Shown piece after piece: positions 35,890 to 45,562 of a DNA stretch of 64,000 nt (its first letter is position 1; the number at the start of each line of letters is the position of its first letter). A model generated the notes under the pieces. It saw only the letters and a list, made by a program, of their open reading frames with translations, ran no database searches and was not told where the DNA came from. Source of the DNA: Eubacterium uniforme. Lineage in GTDB: Bacteria > Bacillota > Clostridia > Lachnospirales > Lachnospiraceae. The translations under genes and the position numbers were made by a program. The stretch is from assembly GCF_900167115.1 (NCBI RefSeq), contig NZ_FUXZ01000011.1, forward strand, positions 1 through 64,000, written 5' to 3'.

Positions 35890-36819
35890 CTATTCACCAA
35901 ATAATGGTGTTGAAAAATATCTTTCTGCTGTATCTGGAAGAACTGTTACAACTGTCTTTCCTTTTCCAAGTTTTTCCGCAAGTTTAAGTGCTGCTGCTAC
36001 ATTAGTTCCACTAGAAATACCAACCATAAGACCTTCTTCACGAGCAAGTCTTTTTGCAACATCAAGTGCTTCTTCATCTGTTACAACATATATGTCATCA
36101 TAAATATTTCTATTTAATATTTCAGGAATAATTCCATCGCCAATTCCCATCTGAATATGTGTACCAATTGTACCACCAGCTAAGATAGCAGCATTCTCCG
36201 GTTCAACAGCCCAAATCTCAATGTTCGGATTCTTTTCCTTTAATACTTCACCAATACCTGTTATGGTTCCACCAGTTCCAATACCTGAGCAGAAACCATC
36301 AATAGGCTTTTCAACCTGATCTATAATTTCAAGTGCCGTACCATTAATGTGAGCCTTTGTATTATTTTCATTTTCAAACTGCTGTGGAACAAATACCTTT
36401 GGATTTTTTTCCTTCAACCTAAGGGCCATTTGAACACACTCCTCAATACATGCTCCAATATCACCAGCATCATGAATAAGTTTAACCTCTGCACCATAAT
36501 GTCTTACAAGTTTTCTACGCTCTTCACTAACAGAGTCAGGCATAATAATTATTGTTCTAAATCCCATAACTGCACCAACAAGTGCTAGACCTATCCCTTG
36601 ATTACCACTTGTAGGTTCAACAATAATACTATCCTTATCTATGTCACCACTAGCTAATGCCTGCTTTATCATATTATAAGCTGTTCTTGTCTTTATGGAA
36701 CCCCCTACATTCAGCCCTTCCATTTTTACATAAACATCTGCACTACCTTCTTTAGGTAATTTATTAAGTCTAATCATCGGCGTATTGCCAATAGCCTCAA
36801 GTATATTATCGTATATCAT
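35890..36819 (-). CDS. cysK: Cysteine synthase (O-acetylserine sulfhydrylase)
   Basis: PLP enzyme making cysteine from O-acetylserine and sulfide. The 309 residues have the PLP-lysine in GGSIKTRTAY (Lys 43), the TSGNQGIGLA substrate loop and the GTGGTITGIG phosphate-binding loop. Length fits CysK without a CBS domain. It is monocistronic, with its own promoter on the minus strand, and diverges from the acyltransferase gene. Confidence 0.95.
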   Translation of the reverse strand: MIYDNILEAIGNTPMIRLNKLPKEGSADVYVKMEGLNVGGSIKTRTAYNMIKQALASGDIDKDSIIVEPTSGNQGIGLALVGAVMGFRTIIIMPDSVSEERRKLVRHYGAEVKLIHDAGDIGACIEECVQMALRLKEKNPKVFVPQQFENENNTKAHINGTALEIIDQVEKPIDGFCSGIGTGGTITGIGEVLKEKNPNIEIWAVEPENAAILAGGTIGTHIQMGIGDGIIPEILNRNIYDDIYVVTDEEALDVAKRLAREEGLMVGISSGTNVAAALKLAEKLGKGKTVVTVLPDTAERYFSTPLFGE

Positions 36820-36867
36820 AATTTCTCCATTCAGGCTTTAAATATTCATATCTTAACAGCCTTTACT

Positions 36868-36896
36868 ATTATACATTTATTAAAATGAATTGACAA
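36868..36896 (-). promoter_or_regulatory. Predicted cysK promoter
   Basis: Minus-strand TTGTCA (36896-36891) and TATAAT (36873-36868) with a 17-bp spacer, about 50 bp before cysK. Confidence 0.75.
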
Positions 36897-36919
36897 CATA
36901 AAACGTAACTTTACTAACA

Positions 36920-36948
36920 TTGATAAAACCTTTATTTTATGCTAAAAT
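36920..36948 (+). promoter_or_regulatory. Predicted promoter of the acyltransferase operon
   Basis: TTGATA and TAAAAT separated by 17 bp, about 70 bp before the acyltransferase start, pointing away from cysK. Confidence 0.65.
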
Positions 36949-37015
36949 GTAGAAATGTGAGCGCATTTTTACGTTCATATTAAGAAATGCTAAATTACAA
37001 GGAGTCTAACATATA

Positions 37016-38065
37016 ATGAAACGAGTTAAAAGTGTAGATATATTCAAAGCTATAGGAATTATTTTCATGCTTTTTTCACACACTGCGTTGTGTGATCAAA
37101 TACTGGTCAGATACTTTAATTGCTTTTATATGCCAATGTTTTTCTGTATATCAGGCTATTTTTACCATGATAATTCTTTCTTGAAAGTTACAATAAAGAA
37201 AGCTAAAGCTCTATTAATACCATATTTAGGAATTGGTTTATTAGGAATCTTCATTGATTGTGTTGTGGTAAATCCTGGCGGTATCAAGATTTCATATGCT
37301 TTAGATGCGTTATTTATACATTCATATAACATACCAGTTGTTGGCGCTATTTGGTTTTTAATTGCTCTCTTTTGGGCAGAAGAAATATTTACAATATTAA
37401 AAAGAACGAATAACAAAATTATTTTCCATGTTGGATGTATTGCCATAGCCATGACAGGTTGTTCTTTAAGAAGAATCTTTTTTGCAATGCATACTGATTA
37501 TGTAAGACCTATTTGGAATATTGACTCTGCAATGACAGCAGTTGGATTTATGTACATAGGTTATTTAGCATTTATGTTCAAGGATACAAAAATTGTAAAA
37601 TGTGCTTTAAACCTTCCAAAGTATATTATTTTACCAATGCTCATAGTTAACATTTATTTAGCTTCTATTACTTATATTACTATGTGGGCAAATGATTATA
37701 AGAATATTCCATTGTTATGGATAAACGGTATTATGGGTTCAATCATTTGGTACAGTATCTCCAAATTGATTGACAATTCTAAGATTCTTGAAATTCAATC
37801 CTTAGGAAATCTGTTAGCGTATATTGGAAAAAACTCCATAATATTTTTATGTTGGAATCAATTAGTTTTATATGTATTCAAAAAAATACTAAGAAACAAC
37901 GCAATGTGGCCTAAAACAGAAACTGAAACAAGAATATGGTTTGTTGTATTCTTTGTATTCACACTTCTTGCCTTACTTGCAATATCACATATAAACATTA
38001 GAAGAAAAGAACTTACAAAAAGATTTAAACAATACATAACAAAAAAATACGCGAGGGAAAACTAA
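37016..38065 (+). CDS. Acyltransferase family 3 membrane protein
   Basis: Integral membrane O-acyltransferase of 349 residues with about ten membrane segments. The N-terminus KSVDIFKAIGIIFMLFSHTAL has the conserved His of the family, and FYMPMFFCISGYF is the second conserved segment. Such enzymes acetylate or succinylate cell-wall or secreted polysaccharides. Its stop overlaps the start of the next gene (TAATG), so the two are translationally coupled. Confidence 0.85.
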   Translation: MKRVKSVDIFKAIGIIFMLFSHTALCDQILVRYFNCFYMPMFFCISGYFYHDNSFLKVTIKKAKALLIPYLGIGLLGIFIDCVVVNPGGIKISYALDALFIHSYNIPVVGAIWFLIALFWAEEIFTILKRTNNKIIFHVGCIAIAMTGCSLRRIFFAMHTDYVRPIWNIDSAMTAVGFMYIGYLAFMFKDTKIVKCALNLPKYIILPMLIVNIYLASITYITMWANDYKNIPLLWINGIMGSIIWYSISKLIDNSKILEIQSLGNLLAYIGKNSIIFLCWNQLVLYVFKKILRNNAMWPKTETETRIWFVVFFVFTLLALLAISHINIRRKELTKRFKQYITKKYAREN

Positions 38066-39621
38066 TGAAAAAAGTTGAAAATCTATTAAATTACATTGTA
38101 TTTGCTGTATTAAATGTATTTTTATTCTGTATTTTATTTTCATTATTGTTTATTGATAAGAAAATAGAATACGCATGTAAAAATGATATCATAATCAGTA
38201 ATATCACTCTCCTTTCATTTGGCATAGTGATTATATGGCTGATGTATTGTATATATAAAACATACATTAGAAAGCTTTTATATAAAATAAGTGATAAGAA
38301 TTTTAAGATTATTACTTATGTAGCATTTGCTATTTTATTCTTAGTTCAGCTAGTAGTTGCATATTACATTTATTTCCCAACAAGATGGGATGTTGAAATA
38401 TTAAGAAATTCCTCTGATATTCTTGCTACTGGCGCTAAGATGGACAGTAAATTCCCATATCAATATTATTATCTTTCATATAATAATAATGTATTTTTAG
38501 TTGTTGTTTTTACAATTATAAAATCTATATTTAATAACATAAGTTTTCTTTCTGGTGACAAGATGGTTATTTTCTTTAGCGTACTAAGTGTTAATGTTTC
38601 AGGCATTTTAACAATAAATACGGTAAACAGACTATTCAAGAAACGCGGATTAACAGTTACAGCATTTATGACATACGCTATGCTAGTTGGTTTATCACCT
38701 TGGATTATAGTAGCCTACTCTGATACATATGTTATTTTATTTACTACAGCTATCATTCATCTATATTGTGTTATTAAAACATCTAAAAGTACTGAAATTA
38801 AAAACTTGCTTCGCTGGACATTGATTTTCTTCTTAAGCGGAATTGGTTATTACATTAAACCTACTTGCTTAATTGTTTTAATGGCAATATGTATTAAAGA
38901 AATTTGGACTTTCTTATTTGCTTCATTAGAAAGTAAGAAAAAGTGCTTAAAAGTTATACCTCTTGCAATAATATCAATTCTTGCTGCAGTTTTAATTAAC
39001 AAAGTAGCATGCAAATATATCGGATTCGAAAAGATTGATGATCGTACAGTTCCTTTCACACATTATGCCATGATGGGACTTAATGATGTTACTTATGGAA
39101 CTTACTATAGAGATGATGTTACTTATACTACAAGTTTTAAAACTCATAATGAAAAAGTTCAGGGCAATATCAAACGTATTAAGGAAAGACTTAAAGATTT
39201 TGGTGCTATAGGTTATGCAAAACAACTTGATAGAAAGCTTTTAACAAACTATAATGACGGAACTTTTGCCTGGGGTATCGGTGGTAGTTTCTTTGAGAAG
39301 AAAGGTACTCCAAAGAATAAATTTGCTGAAAGACTTCGTTCGCTTTATTACAATGGCGAAAGAAACTTTATGAAATTCGCTTGTACTGAACATACAATTT
39401 GGCTTACAATTTTATTCTTTATCATTTTTGTAAACCTTATAAAATGGACCAAGATAAGCGATACAGAACTTGTATGTTTAATGGCTATCATCGGTATCAC
39501 AATGTTCACACTTCTCTTTGAAGCTAGAGCAAGATACTTATTCCTATATAGCCCATACTATATTATTATGGCGTTAGCAGGAATGAAAGCTTTACAAGAA
39601 AAAACTAACAAATCAAAATAA
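38065..39621 (+). CDS. Polytopic glycosyltransferase-like membrane protein
   Basis: 518 residues with about ten to twelve membrane helices and an extracellular loop after YYIYFPTRWDVEILRN, a position and acidic pattern like the first loop of GT-C/GT39 mannosyltransferases. A second soluble stretch lies around residues 330-430. Overlap by one base with the acyltransferase suggests both modify the same surface glycan. A bidirectional terminator follows. Confidence 0.7.
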   Translation: MKKVENLLNYIVFAVLNVFLFCILFSLLFIDKKIEYACKNDIIISNITLLSFGIVIIWLMYCIYKTYIRKLLYKISDKNFKIITYVAFAILFLVQLVVAYYIYFPTRWDVEILRNSSDILATGAKMDSKFPYQYYYLSYNNNVFLVVVFTIIKSIFNNISFLSGDKMVIFFSVLSVNVSGILTINTVNRLFKKRGLTVTAFMTYAMLVGLSPWIIVAYSDTYVILFTTAIIHLYCVIKTSKSTEIKNLLRWTLIFFLSGIGYYIKPTCLIVLMAICIKEIWTFLFASLESKKKCLKVIPLAIISILAAVLINKVACKYIGFEKIDDRTVPFTHYAMMGLNDVTYGTYYRDDVTYTTSFKTHNEKVQGNIKRIKERLKDFGAIGYAKQLDRKLLTNYNDGTFAWGIGGSFFEKKGTPKNKFAERLRSLYYNGERNFMKFACTEHTIWLTILFFIIFVNLIKWTKISDTELVCLMAIIGITMFTLLFEARARYLFLYSPYYIIMALAGMKALQEKTNKSK

Positions 39622-39635
39622 ATATTTTATATAAC

Positions 39636-39673
39636 AAAACTGGCTATGATCATAATTGACCATAGCCAGTTTT
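39636..39673. terminator. Bidirectional terminator
   Basis: AAAACTGGCTATG and CATAGCCAGTTTT form a 13-bp stem with a 12-nt loop between the convergent glycosyltransferase-like and ABC-protein genes. Confidence 0.88.
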
Positions 39674-39692
39674 ATTATATCTTTAGTATATA

Positions 39693-42578
39693 TTATTCTG
39701 TTCTAAGTGCTGTAACTGGATCTTTCTTAGCTGCCTTCTTAGCAGGAATGAATCCACCAAGTAATGTTAAAATTACACTTAAGATAATAAGTATAATTGC
39801 CCCTGATACTGGAAGGATTGCATTAACTCTAGTATTATCAGCTACTGCATGTATAATCTTATTAATTGGAATCAACAACAATAATGTAATTCCTATACCA
39901 ATAAGACCTGAGCCTAAACCTATGATAAAGGTTTCTGCGTTAAATACCTGTGAGATATTCTTCTTTGAAGCACCGATAGCTCTTAAAATACCAATTTCCT
40001 TTGTTCTTTCAAGTACTGAAATGTATGTAATAATACCAATCATAATTGATGATACTACAAGTGATACTGCAACAAATGCAATAAGTACATATGAAATAAC
40101 ATTAATAATTGTTGTAATTGAGCTTAATAATAAACCAATAAAGTCTGTGTAAACAATCTTATCATCTTCTTTTGCTTTATCATTATAATGTTCAATTGCT
40201 TTTGAAACACCATCTTTATCTTCAAAACTATCAACATAAATATCAATCTGTGATGGAGCATCAAGACTAATTACACCAAGTTTCTTTAAGTTTTTATCAA
40301 ATGAACCTGATGAAATATTATTATCATATACCCATAAGAAGAACTCATCTTCTGCTTGTTTGATATATTTATCCATAGCCTTAGCCATGTCTTTTTCATC
40401 TGTCACATCCATCTTATCCATACCCTGTGGCATCTGTGATGCATCAACACCTTCTGGAAGTTTTGAAGCATCAACACCTTCTGGTAACTTCATATCAGTT
40501 GCTTCTGGAGTTTGTGCTGCATTTGCTGAAGTTTTACCCTGCTTTGCATCTTTAGCATCTCCACCCATATTCTGATACTGTGATAAATCTACACCAAGAC
40601 TTGTCATATATCTTGTAAGAAGATCTGACTTTTCTGTGATACCAAGATTATTAATATACTTCTTAGCATCTTCAATCTTAATCTTGTTATCATCTGGTTC
40701 AAATGTCATACCATTAAGAATGTTAACACCTTCTGATGCTCTCTGTTCTTTAACTACTTCTGAAGCATCTGTATATTCAATAATTTTATTTGTAAGCGCC
40801 TGTGTATATGCAATTGGTTTAGAAAGAACCTGATTATCATCACTATCCTTTTCTTTAATTACACCACTTACTTTAACTTTAATTGCTTTATCAAGAACTT
40901 TTTTAATCTGATCAACATCTTTTCTAATGTTATCGTAAGTTCCCTTATCGTTCTTCTGATAATAATCACAGAATGGAACAATATAGAATTCTCTACCAAT
41001 AATCTGATCGTATTCAATCTTTTGGCTCTTAAGTTCTAACTTTTCACCAGCATCAAGTTTCTTTGTAAGTTCTTTATACTCACTTGATGGTAAGATACCA
41101 AGTCTATATAAAACAGAAAGTGCGATCTCATTATTATCATTTATAACAACTACAACATCTTCTGCTGACTGTGGTAAGTTACCACTTACTACTTTATAAT
41201 TATCTTCAATAACTTTTGAATATAATTTACCTTTTTTACCAGGAAGCATCATGCCAAAGTAGTTTTCTCCTGGAGCATCTTCATCCATACCACCAAATGA
41301 TACGCTCATTCCACTTTTACCAGTTAAGGCATTACCCATACTTCCTTCTTCATTAATAGTACTACCATCTGCATTTACAAGATTACCATCTTTATCATAT
41401 GAGAATACATCAAATCTTGTGTCGTAACTATAAACTACACCGTTATCACCAATGTATTTATTAATTTCACTCTTCTTATCATCAATGTATTTCTTAAATG
41501 CAGTAAGGTTATTCTGTGAAATACTACTACTTACTGATGATAAATGATTAAACTCAGTTGGATTTCCATAAACAGCATCTGATTTATGTTTAACAGCATC
41601 CCTTTCAGCATCATCTGAGTTTTCCTTAATCATAGATGTTAAGTCAAACGCAGTTTCTGAAATACTTATAGGATAAGATGTCATTGTATCTCTCTGAATA
41701 TCATTAATATATGTGTTAACACCATTCGATAATGAAAGAATAAGTGCAATACCTATAATACCGATTGATCCAGCAAATGATGTAAGAATTGTTCTACCTT
41801 TCTTAGTTCTTAAGTTATTAAAACTTAAACCAAGAGCAGTTCTTCTAGTCATCTTTGTTCTAGACATCTTCTTATGCTCTGCTTCCTTAGCATCTTTTAC
41901 TTCAAATGGATTTGTATCACCTGTAATCTTTCCATCTTTAAGTTTTACAATTCTAGTAGCATATTCTTCTGCAAGTTCAGGGTTATGTGTAACCATAATA
42001 ACAAGTCTGTCTTTAGCTACTTCATTAAGAAGATTCATAACCTGAATACTTGTTTCTGAATCAAGAGCACCTGTAGGTTCATCTGCAAGCAAGATATCAG
42101 GATCATTAACTAACGCTCTTGCAATTGCAACTCGCTGCATCTGACCACCTGATAACTGATTTGGTCTCTTATGAATATGTTCCTTAAGACCTACCTTTTC
42201 AAGTGCATCTTTTGCTCTCTGTTTACGTTCCTTTCCTGATACACCAGAAATAGTAAGAGCTAACTCAACATTTGCTAATACTGACTGATGTGGAATAAGA
42301 TTATAACTTTGGAATACAAAACCAATTGTATGGTTTCTATATGCATCCCAATCCTTATCTTTGTATTTCTTTGTAGAAATTCCATTGATTACGAGATCAC
42401 CACTATCGTATCTGTCAAGACCACCAACAACATTAAGAAGTGTTGTCTTACCTGAACCAGATGGACCTAAGATTGCAACAAATTCATTATCTCTGAAATT
42501 AACAGAAACATTATCAAGTGCAACCTGGGTAAGCTCGCCTGTTACATACTTTTTACAAATATTCTTTACTTGTAACAT
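39693..42578 (-). CDS. MacB/FtsX-type ABC transporter (fused ATPase-permease)
   Basis: 961-residue fusion of an N-terminal ATPase (Walker A GPSGSGKT, signature LSGGQ, Walker B ILLADEPTG) with an FtsX-type permease: one membrane helix around 270, a large extracellular domain (about 290-830) and three C-terminal helices. Such proteins transmit ATP-driven movement across the membrane rather than move small substrates, and often serve in bacteriocin resistance or wall control. The start at 42578 follows GGAGGG; the ATG at 42590 lacks a site. Extracellular repeats LPEGVDAS, LPEGVDAS, MPQGMD sit near residue 710. Confidence 0.88.
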   Translation of the reverse strand: MLQVKNICKKYVTGELTQVALDNVSVNFRDNEFVAILGPSGSGKTTLLNVVGGLDRYDSGDLVINGISTKKYKDKDWDAYRNHTIGFVFQSYNLIPHQSVLANVELALTISGVSGKERKQRAKDALEKVGLKEHIHKRPNQLSGGQMQRVAIARALVNDPDILLADEPTGALDSETSIQVMNLLNEVAKDRLVIMVTHNPELAEEYATRIVKLKDGKITGDTNPFEVKDAKEAEHKKMSRTKMTRRTALGLSFNNLRTKKGRTILTSFAGSIGIIGIALILSLSNGVNTYINDIQRDTMTSYPISISETAFDLTSMIKENSDDAERDAVKHKSDAVYGNPTEFNHLSSVSSSISQNNLTAFKKYIDDKKSEINKYIGDNGVVYSYDTRFDVFSYDKDGNLVNADGSTINEEGSMGNALTGKSGMSVSFGGMDEDAPGENYFGMMLPGKKGKLYSKVIEDNYKVVSGNLPQSAEDVVVVINDNNEIALSVLYRLGILPSSEYKELTKKLDAGEKLELKSQKIEYDQIIGREFYIVPFCDYYQKNDKGTYDNIRKDVDQIKKVLDKAIKVKVSGVIKEKDSDDNQVLSKPIAYTQALTNKIIEYTDASEVVKEQRASEGVNILNGMTFEPDDNKIKIEDAKKYINNLGITEKSDLLTRYMTSLGVDLSQYQNMGGDAKDAKQGKTSANAAQTPEATDMKLPEGVDASKLPEGVDASQMPQGMDKMDVTDEKDMAKAMDKYIKQAEDEFFLWVYDNNISSGSFDKNLKKLGVISLDAPSQIDIYVDSFEDKDGVSKAIEHYNDKAKEDDKIVYTDFIGLLLSSITTIINVISYVLIAFVAVSLVVSSIMIGIITYISVLERTKEIGILRAIGASKKNISQVFNAETFIIGLGSGLIGIGITLLLLIPINKIIHAVADNTRVNAILPVSGAIILIILSVILTLLGGFIPAKKAAKKDPVTALRTE

Positions 42579-42720
42579 ACTTCCCTCCATATTTTTTGTT
42601 CAAAAATGTCCCATTGGACTATTACATAAATAATTTCCTTAAATGTATATTAATTGTTAAAAAATATACATTCTCAAGTTAGGATTATACTATACCCTTT
42701 ATTCCTTTGCAATATATTTA

Positions 42721-42770
42721 ATCTTACATTTGTGTAAGATTAAGAAAAGCATACCATAAACGGTATGCTT
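42721..42770. repeat. Two adjacent hairpins upstream of the ABC gene
   Basis: ATCTTACA/TGTAAGAT (42721-42740) is followed by AAGCATACC/GGTATGCTT (42747-42770). Neither is a clear terminator for the minus-strand ABC gene. They may be leader elements or operators. Confidence 0.45.
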
Positions 42771-42814
42771 TATACTTATATTTTATTTGTCTTTATTGTG
42801 ATTTTAAACATAAA

Positions 42815-42843
42815 AAAGCTGCATTGCATTGCAATACAGCTTT
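42815..42843 (-). terminator. Terminator after the lipoprotein gene
   Basis: AAAGCTG, ATTGC, GCAAT and CAGCTTT form a near-perfect stem with one mismatch, followed by TTTTTT on the minus strand. Confidence 0.8.
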
Positions 42844-42850
42844 CTATTAC

Positions 42851-44401
42851 TTATTTAACTTTTACTTCTTTTACCATGAAATCATATGAATAAGTTTTTA
42901 ACTGATTTCCATCAATATCTTTAACATATGTGTAAACCTTAACATATAATTTCTTTTTATTTTTAAATTTCTTTAAGTTTACTTTAACCAATGGTTTTTT
43001 TGATTTAAAAGTAACAGGTTTAATATCATTTAAAGCATTTATCTCAGTTGAATAAACTTTCACTGCATAACCTTTTACTTTCTTAACTTTCTTTAATGTA
43101 ATATTTAATGTGTTTCCATTTTTCTTTGTTTTCTTAATCTTTGTTGCCTTTGGATAATCTTTCCATAAACGTATTTTCTTTACTAATTTTGTAGCCTTTA
43201 CTTCTGGGAAAGACTTTAACAATCCAATGCATAACTTATTATTCTTAGTGAATGAAAAATAACCATTTCCTAAATATTCTCTTACCTTAATTTCATCATT
43301 ATTTTTAAATACATTATTTCCATCTAAATCGTAAAATCCGGCAACTTCATATTCATATTCACCCGAATCTGCATAACTGAAAGTAACACTAAACACATTT
43401 AAATCTTCATAAAATCTAATATCTCTACTATTAAACTTACTATTTTTGCTCTTAATATTCATTTCCTTTGTTTTGCCTGATTCTAAATCAACAATATAAA
43501 TAGTACCACTACCATATTCACTACTAATCAACGCACGTTTTCCATCTGTATCTGAAAAAACAATACAAGATTCTTCTCCCATATCAAAATTCCAGTCAAA
43601 AGATTTAATCATTGTTCCAGTTGCATTATACAATTCAAATTTATTAGATGCACTATTTACAGCATAACAATTATTATAAAAATGAATATTATCTTTACTA
43701 GTAGCTATTTCTTTTCCATCTTTGTTACTTATTGTTCCATTTGCTGCATTTTGAACCAAATTAAATTTCACTAAATTATTTTTAAAATTTTCTTCTTTAA
43801 AATCTGTTTCATCTATTCCTTCATCGAAATAATAATTAAATAATTTATATTCCTTAATTACAGAAATTAAATCAGATCTATTTTTAATCTTTTTTACTAC
43901 CTTACCTTTACTATCAAAAATACGATAATCATATTTCTTTTTTAATCTAGCTAAAATATAATTATCATCTATATTATATACCCTTGTTACCTTTGTATTT
44001 GCTAGTTTCATACTATTTGAATATAAGTAATTTCTAGCAAATACACATCCATTACTTAAAACTTCTATATCTTCACTTGTATAATCTACAATCTTTTTTC
44101 CATCAATTCTAAATAATGCCTGTTTTTCATGACCTGTAACGTTTTTATCTTTTCTTCTTTCAACAGTATACTTATCGTTTTTCAAAACAATATTTGCATA
44201 TTTATCATTAAAATTAAAAACTTTTATTATCTTAAATCCATCAAGTATTCCTTTCCCATTTTCTGTAACATTTGCTGTTTGAATAGTCTGTGCAGCCTGT
44301 GTATCTGCATTTACACTAACATAATTATCACATCCGCATCCAAGACCTGCCAACATAGCTGTTGATAAAACTAATGCTGCCGCTTTATTCATTTTTTTCA
44401 T
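42851..44401 (-). CDS. Lipoprotein with C-terminal fibronectin-like domain, unrecognised
   Basis: 516 residues. The signal peptide ends in LAGLGCGC, a lipobox, so the mature protein is likely membrane-anchored by Cys. The middle contains repeated short aromatic/charged motifs such as YRIFDSKGKVVKK and FYDLDGNNVF, suggestive of a beta-propeller-like fold, but I do not recognise a named family. The Lys-rich end (YAVKVYSTEINALNDIKP to VYTYVKDIDG) is an FnIII-like module resembling that in the secreted protein at 23.7-24.8 kb. AGGAGGT precedes the start. Confidence 0.75.
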   Translation of the reverse strand: MKKMNKAAALVLSTAMLAGLGCGCDNYVSVNADTQAAQTIQTANVTENGKGILDGFKIIKVFNFNDKYANIVLKNDKYTVERRKDKNVTGHEKQALFRIDGKKIVDYTSEDIEVLSNGCVFARNYLYSNSMKLANTKVTRVYNIDDNYILARLKKKYDYRIFDSKGKVVKKIKNRSDLISVIKEYKLFNYYFDEGIDETDFKEENFKNNLVKFNLVQNAANGTISNKDGKEIATSKDNIHFYNNCYAVNSASNKFELYNATGTMIKSFDWNFDMGEESCIVFSDTDGKRALISSEYGSGTIYIVDLESGKTKEMNIKSKNSKFNSRDIRFYEDLNVFSVTFSYADSGEYEYEVAGFYDLDGNNVFKNNDEIKVREYLGNGYFSFTKNNKLCIGLLKSFPEVKATKLVKKIRLWKDYPKATKIKKTKKNGNTLNITLKKVKKVKGYAVKVYSTEINALNDIKPVTFKSKKPLVKVNLKKFKNKKKLYVKVYTYVKDIDGNQLKTYSYDFMVKEVKVK

Positions 44402-44565
44402 TTCTTTACCTCCTAGTTTATATGAAAATTTTTCCTTTCATACTAAACACAATCCAAAACAAAAAAAAGTCACAGTTCGCAAAATTATTTTTTACATTCT
44501 GTCTATCAATATGGTATTTAGAACTATATTATTATAGCCGCTTACACGCCGTCAACACATAAAAA

Positions 44566-44596
44566 GGCTCTGAATACCATAAAGGTAGACAGAGCC
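44566..44596 (-). terminator. Terminator downstream of the kinase gene
   Basis: GGCTCTG/CAGAGCC encloses TACC-ATAAA-GGTA, and TTTTT follows on the minus strand. It ends transcription after the three-hairpin element. Confidence 0.8.
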
Positions 44597-44637
44597 CTGA
44601 AATGAAATGTATAAAAATATATTTTTGATTGATATAC

Positions 44638-44789
44638 GGATTGCTACATTGCTATCGCAATTTTCGCAATCCTAGAACCATTCGAAATCCGCTATTTTAC
44701 TGCGTAAAATGCTACTTTCTCATGGTTCGGCGTGTCATAAAGTCAAAATGCTTCTTATGCAAGCATAAATGCATTTTGACCTTTGACAC
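44638..44789 (-). repeat. Three-hairpin intergenic element
   Basis: Three consecutive nested stem-loops: GGATTGC/GCAATCC (44638-44672) with inner ATTGC/GCAAT; GAACCAT/ATGGTTC (44675-44728) with inner ATTTTAC/GTAAAAT; and GTGTCA/TGACAC (44732-44789) with inner GTCAAAATGC/GCATTTTGAC and TTATGC/GCATAA. The compact modular layout looks like a mobile non-coding repeat or a structured 3' UTR of the kinase gene. I recall similar sequences in other Lachnospiraceae but cannot cite a name. Confidence 0.65.
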
Positions 44790-44799
44790 TTATATCATT

Positions 44800-45549
44800 T
44801 TATTCGTATTCTACTACGTTAACCCATTTATGTAAGAAATCTCTTTCTTCCTGACGACCCTTAACTGACTGTGAAGCAGCTACGATTGGAAGCCATTTCT
44901 GAACATACTGTTTAGCTGTATCGCTCTTCTTACAGAAGATATCAAGATACTTATTAGCCATTTCTTCACTATGATTTAATGAGAATAATAAGTATGATCT
45001 AGCAACATCAGCTGATGCATTACCCTGAGTAGCATGTGCCCAGTCGATAACATAAGCTGTACCATCTTTTGTGATGATTACGTTACTTGGTCTAAAGTCA
45101 CCGTGACAAACCTTGTTGTGCTTTGGCATACCTTCAAGTCTTGTATGAAGGTCATAACGTGTTGTAGCATCAAAGTCTGTCTCGCTAATCTTTCTATACA
45201 TCTTATCCTTAAGTTTTCCTAAAAGAGGAGACTTCTTGCTGTGAATTTCAAGCTGAATATCTACGAATAAGTTAAGATATTCGTCAATCTTATCTGGATT
45301 TTCATCCATGAGCTGACTAAGTGTCTTACCTTCGATAAAGTCAGTAACGATAGCCCACTTGCCATCAATTGATGTTACCTGTCTAATCTTAGGAATGTTA
45401 AGACCTGTTTCTTCAACTCTTGCTGTATTCAATGCTTCATTTAAAATGTCAGCTTTTGAATAACTTTCATCAAATACTTTAATTGCAGCATCGCCATCGC
45501 GATATACTTTTTTCTGTGCTCTAACAGCAACTACATTACTTAAATCCAT
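44800..45549 (-). CDS. APH-fold phosphotransferase (aminoglycoside/choline kinase-like)
   Basis: 249-residue kinase-fold protein with the catalytic loop CHGDFRPSNVII and metal motif YVIDWAHA. The pattern fits the APH/choline kinase superfamily; substrate is open, with small amino alcohols or sugars more likely than antibiotics in a housekeeping context. It lies 13 bp downstream of adhE in the same direction, so it is probably co-transcribed with it from the Rex-controlled promoter, an uncommon partner. Confidence 0.85.
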   Translation of the reverse strand: MDLSNVVAVRAQKKVYRDGDAAIKVFDESYSKADILNEALNTARVEETGLNIPKIRQVTSIDGKWAIVTDFIEGKTLSQLMDENPDKIDEYLNLFVDIQLEIHSKKSPLLGKLKDKMYRKISETDFDATTRYDLHTRLEGMPKHNKVCHGDFRPSNVIITKDGTAYVIDWAHATQGNASADVARSYLLFSLNHSEEMANKYLDIFCKKSDTAKQYVQKWLPIVAASQSVKGRQEERDFLHKWVNVVEYE

Positions 45550-45562
45550 AACTTACCCCCTT

